From positions 682,001 through 746,000 of the forward strand of contig NZ_LR882982.1 in the NCBI RefSeq assembly GCF_904831005.1: DNA of 64,000 bases, written 5' to 3'. Below the pieces are notes generated by a model, which was given only the letters and a program-made list of their open reading frames with translations, searched no databases and was not told the origin of the DNA. The translations under genes were made by a program, and so were the position numbers. Numbering within the stretch: the stretch's first letter is position 1; each line of letters opens with the position of its first letter. This document shows positions 34,005 to 43,387 of this stretch, one piece after another. This DNA comes from Microbacterium hydrocarbonoxydans (GTDB lineage Bacteria; Actinomycetota; Actinomycetes; Actinomycetales; Microbacteriaceae).

Positions 34005-34008
<4 letters not shown>
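33211..34008 (+). CDS. Amino acid ABC transporter permease
   Basis: A 265-residue HisM/GlnP-type membrane subunit with five to six helices. The EAA coupling loop reads [24 protein letters not shown], touching the ATPase. ATG 33211 is preferred, with AGGGAG about 8-10 bases upstream; a TTG two codons earlier (33205) is possible. It is followed by an overlapping ATPase gene. It imports the amino acid delivered by the upstream lipoprotein. Confidence 0.9.
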
Positions 34009-34760
<752 letters not shown>

Positions 34761-34780
34761 GTTCGCGACTCGCCTGTGAC

Positions 34781-34823
34781 GACGAGACCCCCTCCCGCTG
34801 AGTCAGCAGGAGGGGGTCTCGTC
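34781..34823. terminator. Bidirectional intrinsic terminator between ABC operon and yegP-like gene
   Basis: A perfect 15-bp inverted repeat (GACGAGACCCCCTCC / GGAGGGGGTCTCGTC) surrounds a loop that itself holds GCTG-AGT-CAGC. It sits between convergent genes. A short T-containing tract (TGTATGT) follows on the plus side. Confidence 0.85.
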
Positions 34824-34842
34824 TGTATGTCAGATGACCGAG

Positions 34843-35019
34843 TCAGACCTCGACGACCTCGGCATCCGCGGCGCTGCGGCGCACCGACTCGATTCCGTTC
34901 ACGGCAGCGGCCCTGGTGGTGTAGCTCTCGCTCGACGCGATGACTTCGCCGTTGCCGGCCTTGAGGCGGAATCGGTGACCACCGGAACTGTCGGTGTACA
35001 GCTCGAACTTCGCGGCCAT
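34843..35019 (-). CDS. YegP-family (DUF1508) protein
   Basis: 58 residues: MAAKFELYTDSSGGHRFRLK, then GEVIASSESYTTRAAVNGIE and SVRRSAADAEVVEV. This is the DUF1508 pattern of F-x-x-Y-x-D..x-F-x-F-R-L-K..N-G-x-x-I-x-x-S-E-x-Y-x-x-x-x-x-x-x-x-G-I-x-S-V. The family forms a small beta-rich dimer of unknown function, sometimes induced by stress. The ATG has an AAAGGA ribosome site 6 bases upstream. Confidence 0.88.
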   Translation of the reverse strand: MAAKFELYTDSSGGHRFRLKAGNGEVIASSESYTTRAAAVNGIESVRRSAADAEVVEV

Positions 35020-35106
35020 GAGGTGTCCTTTCTCGACGGTGAGGAGGGGATGACGCCCTCGGGAATCACGGTATCCCGGTGTGCTGGCTCAGGGATAGAG
35101 GCTGAT

Positions 35107-36186
35107 TCAGCCGCGCGGATGCACGGCGACCGGCTCGGGAGCCACAGCTATGCGCACGCGATCACCGAAGCCCGGGTGGATTCCGGGTGCGTGCTGAAGG
35201 CGCACCAGCTCGCCCGACTCCGTGCGCACGAGCGTGCGGCGCATGCTGCCGAGGAACGTGCTCTCCTGCACCAGCGCATCCGTCGCGGCATCCGCCTCGG
35301 ATGCGAAATGCACGTTCTCCGGCCGGAGGAACACGTCGACAGGACCGTCAGCGGGCGCCTGCAGCGGAAGACGCTGCCCCCACACCACGACGTGATCGCC
35401 CTCGGCGACCCCCGAGACGACGCTCGAGAGCCCGACGAAGGCGGCGACACCCGCGGTCGACGGAGTCGTGTACAGCTGCTCAGGGGTGCCGATCTGCTCG
35501 ATCCGGCCGGAGTTCATCACGGCGATCCGGTCGGAGACGGCCAGCGCCTCCTCCTGGTCGTGCGTGACGAAGACGGTCGTGATGCCGAGGCGCAGCTGGA
35601 TGCGACGGATCTCATCTCGTAGCTGCACCCGCACTTTGGCGTCCAGTGCCGAGAGAGGCTCGTCGAGCAGCAGCACCTTCGGTTCAGTGACCAGTGCGCG
35701 CGCGAGCGCGACGCGCTGCTGCTGCCCTCCGGAGAGCTGGTGGGGGAAGCGATCGGCGAAGTCGCCGAGACCCACCAGCGCGAGGGCATCGAGAGCGCGT
35801 TCCGCCGCCTCGGACTTGCCGACGCCGCGGCGGCGCAGGCCGAACGCGGTGTTCTCCGCGACCCGCAGGTGCGGGAACAGCGAGTACGACTGGAACACCA
35901 TGCCGATGTCGCGCTTGTTCGTGGGCACCCGCGACACATCGTTGCCGCCGAGCAGCACCGCACCGCTGTCGAGCCCTTCCAGCCCGGCGAGCACGCGAAG
36001 CAGCGTGGTCTTGCCGCATCCCGAGGGGCCGAGAAGAGAGACGAACTCACCCGGGGCGATGTCGAGATCGACGCCGTGCAGCACTGTGGTGCCCGAATAG
36101 CTCTTCACGATCCCCTGCAGCTGCACTCGGGTGCCCTCGCCGGCTTCGGCCAGCAGCATGTTGTCGGCGGTCTGGGGGAGGGTCAT
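35107..36186 (-). CDS. ABC transporter ATP-binding protein, PotA/FbpC type, with TOBE domain
   Basis: 359 residues. The nucleotide-binding domain has Walker A GPSGCGKTTLLRVLAG, signature [15 protein letters not shown], Walker B VLLLDEPLSALDAKVR and switch TVFVTHDQEEALAVSD. The C-terminal ~110 residues form a TOBE regulatory barrel (VFLRPENVHFA). This subtype energises uptake of spermidine/putrescine, iron, thiamine or phosphonates. The ATG at 36186 overlaps the upstream permease stop (ATGA). It is last gene of a four-gene importer read right to left. Confidence 0.92.
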   Translation of the reverse strand: MTLPQTADNMLLAEAGEGTRVQLQGIVKSYSGTTVLHGVDLDIAPGEFVSLLGPSGCGKTTLLRVLAGLEGLDSGAVLLGGNDVSRVPTNKRDIGMVFQSYSLFPHLRVAENTAFGLRRRGVGKSEAAERALDALALVGLGDFADRFPHQLSGGQQQRVALARALVTEPKVLLLDEPLSALDAKVRVQLRDEIRRIQLRLGITTVFVTHDQEEALAVSDRIAVMNSGRIEQIGTPEQLYTTPSTAGVAAFVGLSSVVSGVAEGDHVVVWGQRLPLQAPADGPVDVFLRPENVHFASEADAATDALVQESTFLGSMRRTLVRTESGELVRLQHAPGIHPGFGDRVRIAVAPEPVAVHPRG

Positions 36187-36977
36187 GAGTGGGCCTTTCC
36201 GGAGCCGCGGGCGACGCGGCCGATGATGAGGAGCAGCAGGAAGACGAACAGCAGCGCGAGCAGGGTGAAGATCGCGGGCGCGTAGGGGTCCTGTTTCTGA
36301 ACGACGACCATGGCCGTCTGGAACACCTGTCGGTTGAGGAGAGAAGCGATCGTGAACTCCCCGAGCACGACGGCGATCGAGATCAGCGACGCCGCGAGAA
36401 GACCCTGTCGCAGATTGGGAGCGAGGACCTTGAGCACGACGGTCGGCCAGCCGGCACCGAGGGAGCGGGCGGCTTCGGCGAGCGTACGCAGGTCTGCCGC
36501 ATCGATCGACGCCTGGATCGAGCGGTACGCGAAGGGCAGCACGGTGATGCCGTAGGCGAACGCCAGCGTCCAGGTGCCGGTGCCGAGGGTGCGTCCGATC
36601 TGCAGGTAGATCGGTGCGAGACCCACGACCAGCACGATCGCGGGGATCGAGATCGGCAGCAGCACGGCGAACTCGAAGACCGGCCTGAGCTTCGCGAAGC
36701 GCAGATTCACCAGGATCATGGTCGGTGCGAGCAGCAGGAGCACGATCGCGACGGTCACGACCGCGAGGACGAGGGAGTTGCCCAGGCCCATCCAGATCGG
36801 CCTGATCGCCGCCGACTTCGCCGGGTCGAACAGCGCAGCCCAACGCTCGAGGCCGAGGCTGCCGTCGGTCTGGCGCAGTGTGTAGAGCAGTGTCGAGACG
36901 AGCGGGATCGCGAAGAAGGCGCCGACGACCACGCCGATGATCCAGCGGGTCGCGAGTGACGGGCCGAGACGGCTCAT
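36183..36977 (-). CDS. ABC transporter permease (second membrane subunit)
   Basis: A 264-residue BPD_transp_1 membrane protein with six helices. The EAA loop reads LRTLAEAARSLGAGWPTVVLKVLAP. ATG 36977 overlaps the preceding permease stop (ATGA) and is preferred over the GTG at 36986. It pairs with the 316-residue permease to form the channel. Confidence 0.9.
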   Translation of the reverse strand: MSRLGPSLATRWIIGVVVGAFFAIPLVSTLLYTLRQTDGSLGLERWAALFDPAKSAAIRPIWMGLGNSLVLAVVTVAIVLLLLAPTMILVNLRFAKLRPVFEFAVLLPISIPAIVLVVGLAPIYLQIGRTLGTGTWTLAFAYGITVLPFAYRSIQASIDAADLRTLAEAARSLGAGWPTVVLKVLAPNLRQGLLAASLISIAVVLGEFTIASLLNRQVFQTAMVVVQKQDPYAPAIFTLLALLFVFLLLLIIGRVARGSGKAHS

Positions 36978-37924
36978 GCCTGCCACCTCGCAGCCCGACG
37001 CTGGATGAGCGAGTACAGGGCCATCACGACTCCCACGATCACGATCATGCCGAGCGCGAGCGCGCCGGCGAGGTTCTCACGGCCGAGGAGGGTCTCGCTC
37101 GTGAGCGCGGCGCGGATCTGCAGCGGCACGATCTGCGAGCCCTGGCTGGCGAGAGCGGCGGCGGTGGCGTACGACGAGAAGGCGTTCGCGAAGAGCAGCA
37201 GGAGGCTGGCGAGGAACGAGGGCGCGAGCACCGGGACGCCGATGCGCAGCCAGAAGCTCGCACGCGTGCCGCCGAGCGTGAGGTTCGCCTCGGCCCACTG
37301 CGGCTTGAGCGCCGCGAGGGCGGGCATGAAGGTGATCACCATGAGCGGGATCTGGAAGTAGATGTACGGGAGGATCAGGCCGGGAAGCTCGTAGAGCCAG
37401 GTGCCGTTCGCGAAGATGTCGATTCCGAAGGCGTCCTGGAGGAACAGCTTGAGGACGCCCTGGATGCCGATCGTGGCGATGAAGGCGAAGGCGAGCATCA
37501 CTCCGCCGAACTGGGCGAGGACGCCCGCGGCAGCATCCACGGTCGAGCGCACTGCGCCGTCCGGATTCATGCCGAGCAGGGCATAGCAGACCAGCGCACC
37601 GACGATCGCTCCGACCACCGCAGTGAGCAGAGACAGGCCGGCGGAATTCGCGAAGGTGGTGAGCACGACGGGATCCGTCAGGGCTGACAGGTTCGACCAG
37701 GTGAAGGACCCGTCCTTGGTGAAGAAGCCGGAGCCGATCGCGAGGATGGTCGGAACGGCGAGGAAGAGCACGACGTAGGCGGCGAACGGCGCGAGGCCGA
37801 GCCAGGCGACGGACGGCGCGGAGCGCTGGGCCCGCGACGAGGTCGCAGGCCCAGCGCTGTGCGCTGCGGGGGAGACGGGGGCGGATGCCGTGGCATCCGC
37901 CCCCGCTGCGGTGGCAGTGGTCAC
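36974..37924 (-). CDS. ABC transporter permease (first membrane subunit)
   Basis: A 316-residue permease. An Ala/Thr-rich cytoplasmic N-terminal tail (about 45 residues) precedes six helices, and the EAA-like loop ALKPQWAEANLTLGG couples to the ATPase. GTG 37924 overlaps the substrate-binding protein stop (GTGA), which fixes the start. It resembles the PotB/ThiP-like permeases of polyamine or 2-aminoethylphosphonate-type importers; the substrate is undetermined. Confidence 0.88.
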   Translation of the reverse strand: MTTATAAGADATASAPVSPAAHSAGPATSSRAQRSAPSVAWLGLAPFAAYVVLFLAVPTILAIGSGFFTKDGSFTWSNLSALTDPVVLTTFANSAGLSLLTAVVGAIVGALVCYALLGMNPDGAVRSTVDAAAGVLAQFGGVMLAFAFIATIGIQGVLKLFLQDAFGIDIFANGTWLYELPGLILPYIYFQIPLMVITFMPALAALKPQWAEANLTLGGTRASFWLRIGVPVLAPSFLASLLLLFANAFSSYATAAALASQGSQIVPLQIRAALTSETLLGRENLAGALALGMIVIVGVVMALYSLIQRRAARWQA

Positions 37925-39060
37925 TGGACCGCCGCTGCCCACTTCTCGCCGAGCAGCGTGCCGGCGTTCGTCGACTGCTCCTCGGTCGGGACGACCGTCT
38001 CGCTCGGCACCTCGGGAAGAGCCGCGGCCAGGTCGGCGTCGATCGTGTCGGCCTCGGTCATGGCCTCCATGCGGGCCGGGCGCGCGCCGCCCTTGAGCCA
38101 CAGGTTCTGCACCTCGTCGCTGTAGAGGAACTCCTGCCACAGGCGCGCGGCGGCAGGGTTCGGAGCATCCTTGTTGATCGCCTGGTTGTAGTAGCCCGCG
38201 TAGCCGGTGCCGTCGAGCACCACGACCTTCCAGTCCTTGTTGTCGGTCGCGTGCGCCGCGTTCAGGTAGTCCCAGTCGAAGACGACCGGGGTCTCGCCGC
38301 TCGCGACCGTCGCGGTGGTCACGTCGACCTTGAGCAGGTTGCCTGCCTTCTGCAGGTCGGAGAAGAAGTCGATGCCGGGCTGGAAGTCGTCGAGCGTGCC
38401 GTCGGACTGCACGGTCGCGAGGCCCACGGCGGCGAAGGCCGCGCCGGCCTGGGTCGGGTCGCCGTTGATCGCGACGGCGCCCTTGTAGGCGGCGTCCTTC
38501 AGGTCATCGAGCGATTCGGGAGCATCGAACTTCGACGAGTCGTAGCCGATCGACATGTATCCGCCGTAGTCGCCGACGAAGAGGCCGGTCGGCTCCTTGA
38601 GCGCATCCGGGATCTCGTCCCACGTCTGCACCTGGTACGGCGCGAAGACGTCGGTGTTCTGCAGTGCGACGGTCAGGCCGAGGTCGAACACGTCGGGCGC
38701 GGTGTCGAGTCCCTCGTTCGTCTTCGCAGCCTGGATCTCCTCGGCGCTCGACACGTCGGGCGAGGCCTCGTTGATCGTGATCTCGGGGTACTTCTCGGCG
38801 AAGAGGTCGAGGATCTCCCCGTAGTTCGCCCAGTCGCGCGGAAGCGCGATGACGTTGAGCTGCCCCTCGGCCTTCGCGGCTTCTTCGAGATCGGCGAACG
38901 ATCCGAAGTCCTCGACCGAGGTCGCGGATGCGGCGTCGACAGCGTCGCTGCCCGCAGCCGGAGTCTCAGCGCCGGTGGCGCAGGCGGTGAGGCCCAGCGC
39001 GGCGGTCGTGAACAGGGCGATGCCGGCGCCGATTCGTGCGCGGCGGTGGAAGTTGGTCAT
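37921..39060 (-). CDS. ABC transporter substrate-binding lipoprotein (PotD/ThiB-like)
   Basis: 379 residues. The signal peptide ends with the lipobox LGLTAC, and an acidic linker leads to a periplasmic-binding type II fold: LNVIALPRDWANYGEILDLF, then ITINEASPDVSSAEEI, and PVVFDWDYLNAAHA in the cleft. This is the SBP_bac_1/8 group of polyamine, thiamine and iron binders. The ribosome site AGAGGA is upstream. It is first gene of the importer. The 169 bases upstream, shared with the divergent TSUP gene, show no recognisable riboswitch, which argues mildly against thiamine control. Confidence 0.88.
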   Translation of the reverse strand: MTNFHRRARIGAGIALFTTAALGLTACATGAETPAAGSDAVDAASATSVEDFGSFADLEEAAKAEGQLNVIALPRDWANYGEILDLFAEKYPEITINEASPDVSSAEEIQAAKTNEGLDTAPDVFDLGLTVALQNTDVFAPYQVQTWDEIPDALKEPTGLFVGDYGGYMSIGYDSSKFDAPESLDDLKDAAYKGAVAINGDPTQAGAAFAAVGLATVQSDGTLDDFQPGIDFFSDLQKAGNLLKVDVTTATVASGETPVVFDWDYLNAAHATDNKDWKVVVLDGTGYAGYYNQAINKDAPNPAAARLWQEFLYSDEVQNLWLKGGARPARMEAMTEADTIDADLAAALPEVPSETVVPTEEQSTNAGTLLGEKWAAAVQ

Positions 39061-39229
39061 CAGGGTCCTCTCGGTGCCCGGCGCTGTGAGCCGGATTCGG
39101 GTTGCGAGAGGACACTATGAGTCGAGGGTTGCCGACGATCGCGGCTCGGGTGAACGACAGGTGTCGAGGGTGTGACGGGTCGGACGGCGATGGCGTTCGA
39201 GGTGCCGCGTGGTCTGACATCCTGGACGG

Positions 39230-40057
39230 ATGGACATCGGCAGTGTGCTCGGGCTCGAGCAGCTCACCTGGGGCACGCTGATCCTCGTCATCGTCGCGGC
39301 GTTCGCGGCAGGCTGGATCGATGCGGTGGTGGGCGGCGGCGGTCTGCTGCAGCTCCCCGCCCTGCTGCTGATCCCCGGGATCTCGCCGATCCAGGCTCTC
39401 GCGACCAACAAGCTCGCGTCTGTCTTCGGCACCGCCACCAGCAGTGTCACCTACTATCGGCGCGCGAAACCCGACATCCGCACCGCTCTGCCGATGGCCG
39501 GGATAGCACTCGTGGGCTCGTTCGGCGGAGCCGCCGTCGCGACCGTGCTGCCGGCGGCGGCGTTCAAGCCGATCATCGTCGTCGCGCTGCTCGCCGTTGC
39601 TCTCTTCACCGCGTTCCGGCCGCAGATGGGCGCTGCGACTCGGCTGCGATTCAGCGGACACAAGCACCACATCATGGCCGGACTCGCAGGGCTCGTGATC
39701 GGCTTCTACGACGGCCTGATCGGACCGGGCACGGGCACGTTCCTCGTGATCACGCTGGTCGCGCTGCTCGGCTACGACTTCCTGCAGGCGAGCGCCAAGG
39801 CGAAGATCGTCAACCTCGCCACGAACACCGGCGCCCTGCTGCTCTTCATCCCGCATGGCGCGGTGCTGTGGCTGCTCGGAGGCATCCTCGCGGTCGCCAA
39901 CGTCGCGGGCAGCTACCTCGGATCCCGCATGGCGATCTCGCGCGGCACGACCTTCATCCGCATCGTCTTCCTCATCGTCGTGATCGCCCTGATCGCGAAG
40001 CTCGGCGTCGACGTGTGGAACGAGAACATCGTGCCTGCGCTCGCCGCCCTGCGCTGA
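39230..40057 (+). CDS. TSUP (TauE/SafE) family membrane permease
   Basis: A 275-residue protein with eight hydrophobic segments in two DUF81 halves. The family signatures are GWIDAVVGGGGLLQLPALL in the first half and GFYDGLIGPGTGTFLVITLV in the second. TSUP members move sulfite, organosulfonates or organic acids across the membrane. The sequence does not show which. No operon partner is near; a 407-base non-coding repeat region follows. Confidence 0.88.
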   Translation: MDIGSVLGLEQLTWGTLILVIVAAFAAGWIDAVVGGGGLLQLPALLLIPGISPIQALATNKLASVFGTATSSVTYYRRAKPDIRTALPMAGIALVGSFGGAAVATVLPAAAFKPIIVVALLAVALFTAFRPQMGAATRLRFSGHKHHIMAGLAGLVIGFYDGLIGPGTGTFLVITLVALLGYDFLQASAKAKIVNLATNTGALLLFIPHGAVLWLLGGILAVANVAGSYLGSRMAISRGTTFIRIVFLIVVIALIAKLGVDVWNENIVPALAALR

Positions 40058-40112
40058 GCCGTTCTGCTCGCTCCGGGACGCTCGCGCATCGCGCCTCGCG
40101 CTGCTTCACCTT

Positions 40113-40403
40113 GAGTTGGCGCCTGTTGTCGCTATTCGTGTGCGGTGGCGGCAATAGGTGCCACATTGAGGATCACGCCTCGCGGTGAGTTGGCGCCTGT
40201 TGTCGCTATTCGTGTGCGGTGGCGACAACAGGTGCCACATTGAGGATCACGCCTCGCGCTGCGCGCTGCTTCACCTTGAGTTGGCGCCTGTTGTCGCTAT
40301 TCGTGTGCGGTGGCGACAATAGGTGCCACATTGAGGATCACGCCGCGCCGTGAGTTGGCGCCTGTTGTCGCTATTCGTGTGCGGTGGCGACAACAGGTGC
40401 CAA
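40113..40403. repeat. Four-copy palindromic repeat block
   Basis: Four copies of a ~52-base unit start at 40113, 40187, 40278 and 40352. Each has arms TTGGCGCCTGTTGTCGC and GCGACAACAGGTGCCA flanking a constant loop (TATTCGTGTGCGGTG). The spacing alternates 74/91/74 bases, so the block is a 165-base duplication of a two-unit module. Copies 1 and 3 carry changes in the right arm (GGCAATAGG, GACAATAGG). The spacer text (ACATTGAGGATCACGCC) is also repeated. It fills most of the 407-base gap between the TSUP gene and aspS. It resembles REP/palindromic units; no unique spacers exist, so it is not CRISPR. Confidence 0.9.
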
Positions 40404-40464
40404 CTGAAGGGCTGAACAACTGAAGGGCTGAGGGCCACGGGACGAGGGAACGCGCCCCCAGGCG

Positions 40465-42246
40465 TCAGGCCTCGTCGTCCTCGGGCTCGAAGTCGACGCC
40501 TGCTTCGGCGCGCTGCTCGGCCGTGATCGGAGCCGGAGCAGCGGTCAGCGGGTCGAAGCCGTTGCCCGACTTCGGGAACGCGATGACGTCGCGGATCGAC
40601 TCGGTCTTCGACAGGTGCTGCAGCACGCGGTCCATGCCGAGGGCGATCCCACCGTGCGGCGGGGCGCCGAACTTGAACGCATCGAGTAGGAAGCCGAACT
40701 GCTCCTGTGCCACCTCGTCGCTGATGCCCATGACCTCGAACACGCGCTTCTGCACGTCTTCGCGGTGGATGCGGATCGATCCGCCGCCGAGCTCAGAGCC
40801 GTTGCACACGATGTCGTACGCGTAGGCCAGGGCCGAACCGGGGTCGGTGTCGAACGTGTCCTGGAACTCGGGCTTGGGGCCGGTGAACGCGTGGTGCACG
40901 GCGGTCCATGCCCCGGCGCCGACGGCGACGTCGCCCGATGCCACGGCATCCGCAGCCGGCTCGAACATCGGAGCGTCGACGACCCACGTGAAGGCGAACT
41001 CGTCGGGGTTCAGGAACCCGAGACGACGGCCGATCTCGACGCGGGCGGCGCCGAGGAGCGCGCGGCTCTCCTTCGTCGATCCGGCGGCGAAGAACACGCA
41101 GTCGCCGGCGGATGCACCCACGAACTCGGCCAGGCCCGCCTGCTCCGACTCGGACAGGTTCTTGGCCGCCGGGCCGCCGAGCGAGCCGTCTTCGTTGAAG
41201 AGGACGTAGGCGAGGCCACGGGCGCCGCGCTGCTTGGCCCAGTCCTGCCATGCGTCGAGCTGCTTGCGCGGCTGGCTCGCGCCACCGGGCATGACGACCG
41301 CGCCGACGTACTCGGCCTGGAAGACCCGGAACGGGGTCTCCGCGAAGTACTCGGTGGCCTCGACGAGCTCGAGGCCGAAGCGCAGGTCGGGCTTGTCGGA
41401 ACCGTACTTGGCCATCGCATCGGCGTACGTCAGGCGGGGCAGAGGGGTCTGCACGTCGACGCCGATCGTCTTCCACATCGCGACGATCAGCGACTCCATC
41501 AGCGTGATGACGTCTTCCTGGTCGACGAAGCTCATCTCGATGTCGAGTTGCGTGAACTCCGGCTGGCGATCCGCGCGGAAGTCCTCATCGCGGTAGCAGC
41601 GCGCGATCTGGTAGTACTTCTCGACGCCGCCGACCATGAGCAGCTGCTTGAACAGCTGGGGCGACTGCGGCAGCGCGTACCAGCTTCCCGGGTGCAGACG
41701 CGCAGGCACGACGAAGTCGCGGGCGCCCTCGGGGGTCGAGCGGGTGAGGGTCGGCGTCTCGACCTCGGTGAAGTCCTCGCCGTGCAGCACGTCGCGAACG
41801 GCCTTGTAGACGTTCGAGCGCAGACGCAGAGCGGATGCCGCGGCGGGGCGACGAAGGTCGAGGTAGCGGTACTTGAGGCGGGCCTCCTCGCCGACCGTCT
41901 CGGTGTCGGCAACCGCGGTCGACACCTGGAACGGCAGGGGAGCCGATTCGTTCAGCACCTCGACGTCGGTCGCGATGAGCTCGATCTCGCCGGTGGGCAG
42001 GTTCGGGTTCGCGTTGCCCTCGGGGCGACGGGACACCTCGCCGGTGACCTTGAGGACGAACTCGTTGCGCAGCGGGTGCGCGATCTCCTCGTCGCGGATG
42101 ACGACCTGGGCGATGCCGGATGCATCCCGAAGATCGATGAACGCGACTCCTCCGTGATCACGACGGCGATCGACCCAACCCGAGAGGGTGACGGTCTGAC
42201 CGATATGCTCGGCTCGCAGTGAGCCTGCCGAGTGGGTGCGAAGCAC
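40465..42246 (-). CDS. aspS: Aspartyl-tRNA synthetase
   Basis: A 593-residue class II synthetase. The N-terminal OB-fold anticodon domain has [16 protein letters not shown]. Motif 2 is [18 protein letters not shown], a bacterial GAD insertion domain lies between, and motif 3 is [14 protein letters not shown]. It charges tRNA-Asp. The start is a GTG (42246) after AGGAGG, with a TAGAAT -10 at 42292-42287. A neighbouring GC hairpin (42279-42301) overlaps that promoter. Confidence 0.96.
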   Translation of the reverse strand: MLRTHSAGSLRAEHIGQTVTLSGWVDRRRDHGGVAFIDLRDASGIAQVVIRDEEIAHPLRNEFVLKVTGEVSRRPEGNANPNLPTGEIELIATDVEVLNESAPLPFQVSTAVADTETVGEEARLKYRYLDLRRPAAASALRLRSNVYKAVRDVLHGEDFTEVETPTLTRSTPEGARDFVVPARLHPGSWYALPQSPQLFKQLLMVGGVEKYYQIARCYRDEDFRADRQPEFTQLDIEMSFVDQEDVITLMESLIVAMWKTIGVDVQTPLPRLTYADAMAKYGSDKPDLRFGLELVEATEYFAETPFRVFQAEYVGAVVMPGGASQPRKQLDAWQDWAKQRGARGLAYVLFNEDGSLGGPAAKNLSESEQAGLAEFVGASAGDCVFFAAGSTKESRALLGAARVEIGRRLGFLNPDEFAFTWVVDAPMFEPAADAVASGDVAVGAGAWTAVHHAFTGPKPEFQDTFDTDPGSALAYAYDIVCNGSELGGGSIRIHREDVQKRVFEVMGISDEVAQEQFGFLLDAFKFGAPPHGGIALGMDRVLQHLSKTESIRDVIAFPKSGNGFDPLTAAPAPITAEQRAEAGVDFEPEDDEA

Positions 42247-42278
42247 GGAGGATTCCTCCTGATCTGGGAAATGATGAA

Positions 42279-42301
42279 CCCGCCCATTCTACGGGGGCGG
42301 G
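42279..42301. promoter_or_regulatory. Hairpin overlapping the aspS promoter
   Basis: CCCGCCC (42279-42285) and GGGCGGG (42295-42301) enclose ATTCTACGG, which is the reverse of the aspS -10 hexamer TAGAAT. It may be an operator or chance GC structure; there is no direct evidence for a regulator. Confidence 0.3.
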
Positions 42302-42362
42302 TGTCGCCTCCTCCGCCGGTGGCATATCGGTCAGTAGGCTCGCCACGACAGAAAGGGTCACC

Positions 42363-42737
42363 ATGGACTCCAACGGCATCTCCGACCTGTACGCGTCGAT
42401 CTTCTCCGGCACGACGGGACTCATCGTGCTGGTCTTCTACATCCTGGTCGCGGTCGGGCTGTGGAAGGTGTTCACGAAAGCGGGATACCCCGGCATCCTT
42501 GCGATCATCCCCATCGTGAACGTGGTCTTCCTCGTCAAGATCGCCGGGATGTCAGGCTGGCTCGCACTGCTCTATCTCATTCCCATCGTGGGGTTCGTCT
42601 TCGGGATCATCGTCGCGGTGAGACTCGGTGAGCGGTTCGGCAAGGGCGGCCTGTTCTCCTTCTTCCTGCTGTTCGTCTTCCCCTACATCGGGTATCTCGT
42701 GCTCGGCTTCGGCGACTCCCGCTACCGCGCGATCTGA
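42363..42737 (+). CDS. DUF5684-type small membrane protein
   Basis: 124 residues with three to four hydrophobic segments. Family-like phrases include LWKVFTKAGYPGILAIIPIVN, a GWLALLYLIPIV helix and the end GFGDSRYRAI. Members look like a signal-peptidase-associated or archaeosortase-like membrane domain, but the function is unknown. The ribosome site AAAGG is 6 bases upstream. The next gene starts one base after its stop, so they are co-transcribed. Confidence 0.75.
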   Translation: MDSNGISDLYASIFSGTTGLIVLVFYILVAVGLWKVFTKAGYPGILAIIPIVNVVFLVKIAGMSGWLALLYLIPIVGFVFGIIVAVRLGERFGKGGLFSFFLLFVFPYIGYLVLGFGDSRYRAI

Positions 42738-42738
42738 C

Positions 42739-43368
42739 ATGGTGGCGTCCCGACTGCATCTCGTCCGCCACGGTGAGGTCCACAACCCCAAGAGGGTGCT
42801 CTACGGACGCTTGCCGGACTATCACCTGAGCAAGGCCGGGAGACGGATGGCGCAGGCCGCCGCCGACCATATCGCCTCTCTCGACCGACCCGTCACTGCG
42901 CTGTACTCGTCGCCGTTGGAGCGAGCGCAGGAGTCGGCGGAGCCTTTCGCGACACGGTTCGGTCTGGTGCCCGAGATCGACATCCGCATCATCGAGCCGA
43001 CGAACGTGTTCGAGGGCACGCAGATGCGTCGCTCGCTCATGAACCCGCTCAAGTGGTGGCATCTCCGTCAGCCGTCACTGCCCAGCTGGGGCGAGCCGTA
43101 CACGTCGATCGCCGAGCGGATGCTGGGCATGATGGCTGAAGCCTGGCGCTCGGTCGACGGCGGCGACCTCGTGCTTGTCTCGCATCAGGCGCCGATCTGG
43201 ATCACCCACCTGCGGGTGGCGGGACTGCCGCTGCAGCACGACCCGCGAACCCGCCGCTGTGCGCTGTCGAGCATCACCTCGTTCGAGCTCGTCGGTGATG
43301 TGTGGCGTGAAGTCGCCTATGCCGAGCCTGCGTCGACGGGCGGCGCGGTCGACGTCGGCGCCGTCTGA
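42739..43368 (+). CDS. Histidine phosphatase family protein (phosphoglycerate mutase-like)
   Basis: A 209-residue phosphatase. The catalytic RHG is in LHLVRHGEVHNP, the second His is in VLVSHQAPIW, and LYSSPLERAQESAEPF carries the conserved Arg/Glu. The substrate is unknown. In Mycobacterium the homologue (Rv0525) directly precedes the cytochrome c maturation genes; here the same order holds, with a reductase/MerR pair inserted between. Confidence 0.88.
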   Translation: MVASRLHLVRHGEVHNPKRVLYGRLPDYHLSKAGRRMAQAAADHIASLDRPVTALYSSPLERAQESAEPFATRFGLVPEIDIRIIEPTNVFEGTQMRRSLMNPLKWWHLRQPSLPSWGEPYTSIAERMLGMMAEAWRSVDGGDLVLVSHQAPIWITHLRVAGLPLQHDPRTRRCALSSITSFELVGDVWREVAYAEPASTGGAVDVGAV

Positions 43369-43387
43369 GAGCATCCGCCGGAGCGCG

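Noticed and set aside
36187..36843. Apparent fusion of the ABC ATPase with an upstream Arg-rich region
   Set aside because: The extension is the permease gene read in another frame; the ATPase has its own ATG at 36186 overlapping the permease stop.
37925..38140. Extended N-terminus of the first permease
   Set aside because: It lies inside the lipoprotein gene in another frame; GTG 37924 overlapping the lipoprotein stop is the natural start.
39061..39229. TPP or other riboswitch upstream of the PotD/ThiB-like importer
   Set aside because: None of the conserved TPP riboswitch sequence blocks is recognisable in these bases.
40113..40403. CRISPR array
   Set aside because: The repeats are palindromic units whose spacers are also repeats of each other; there are no unique spacers and no cas genes.
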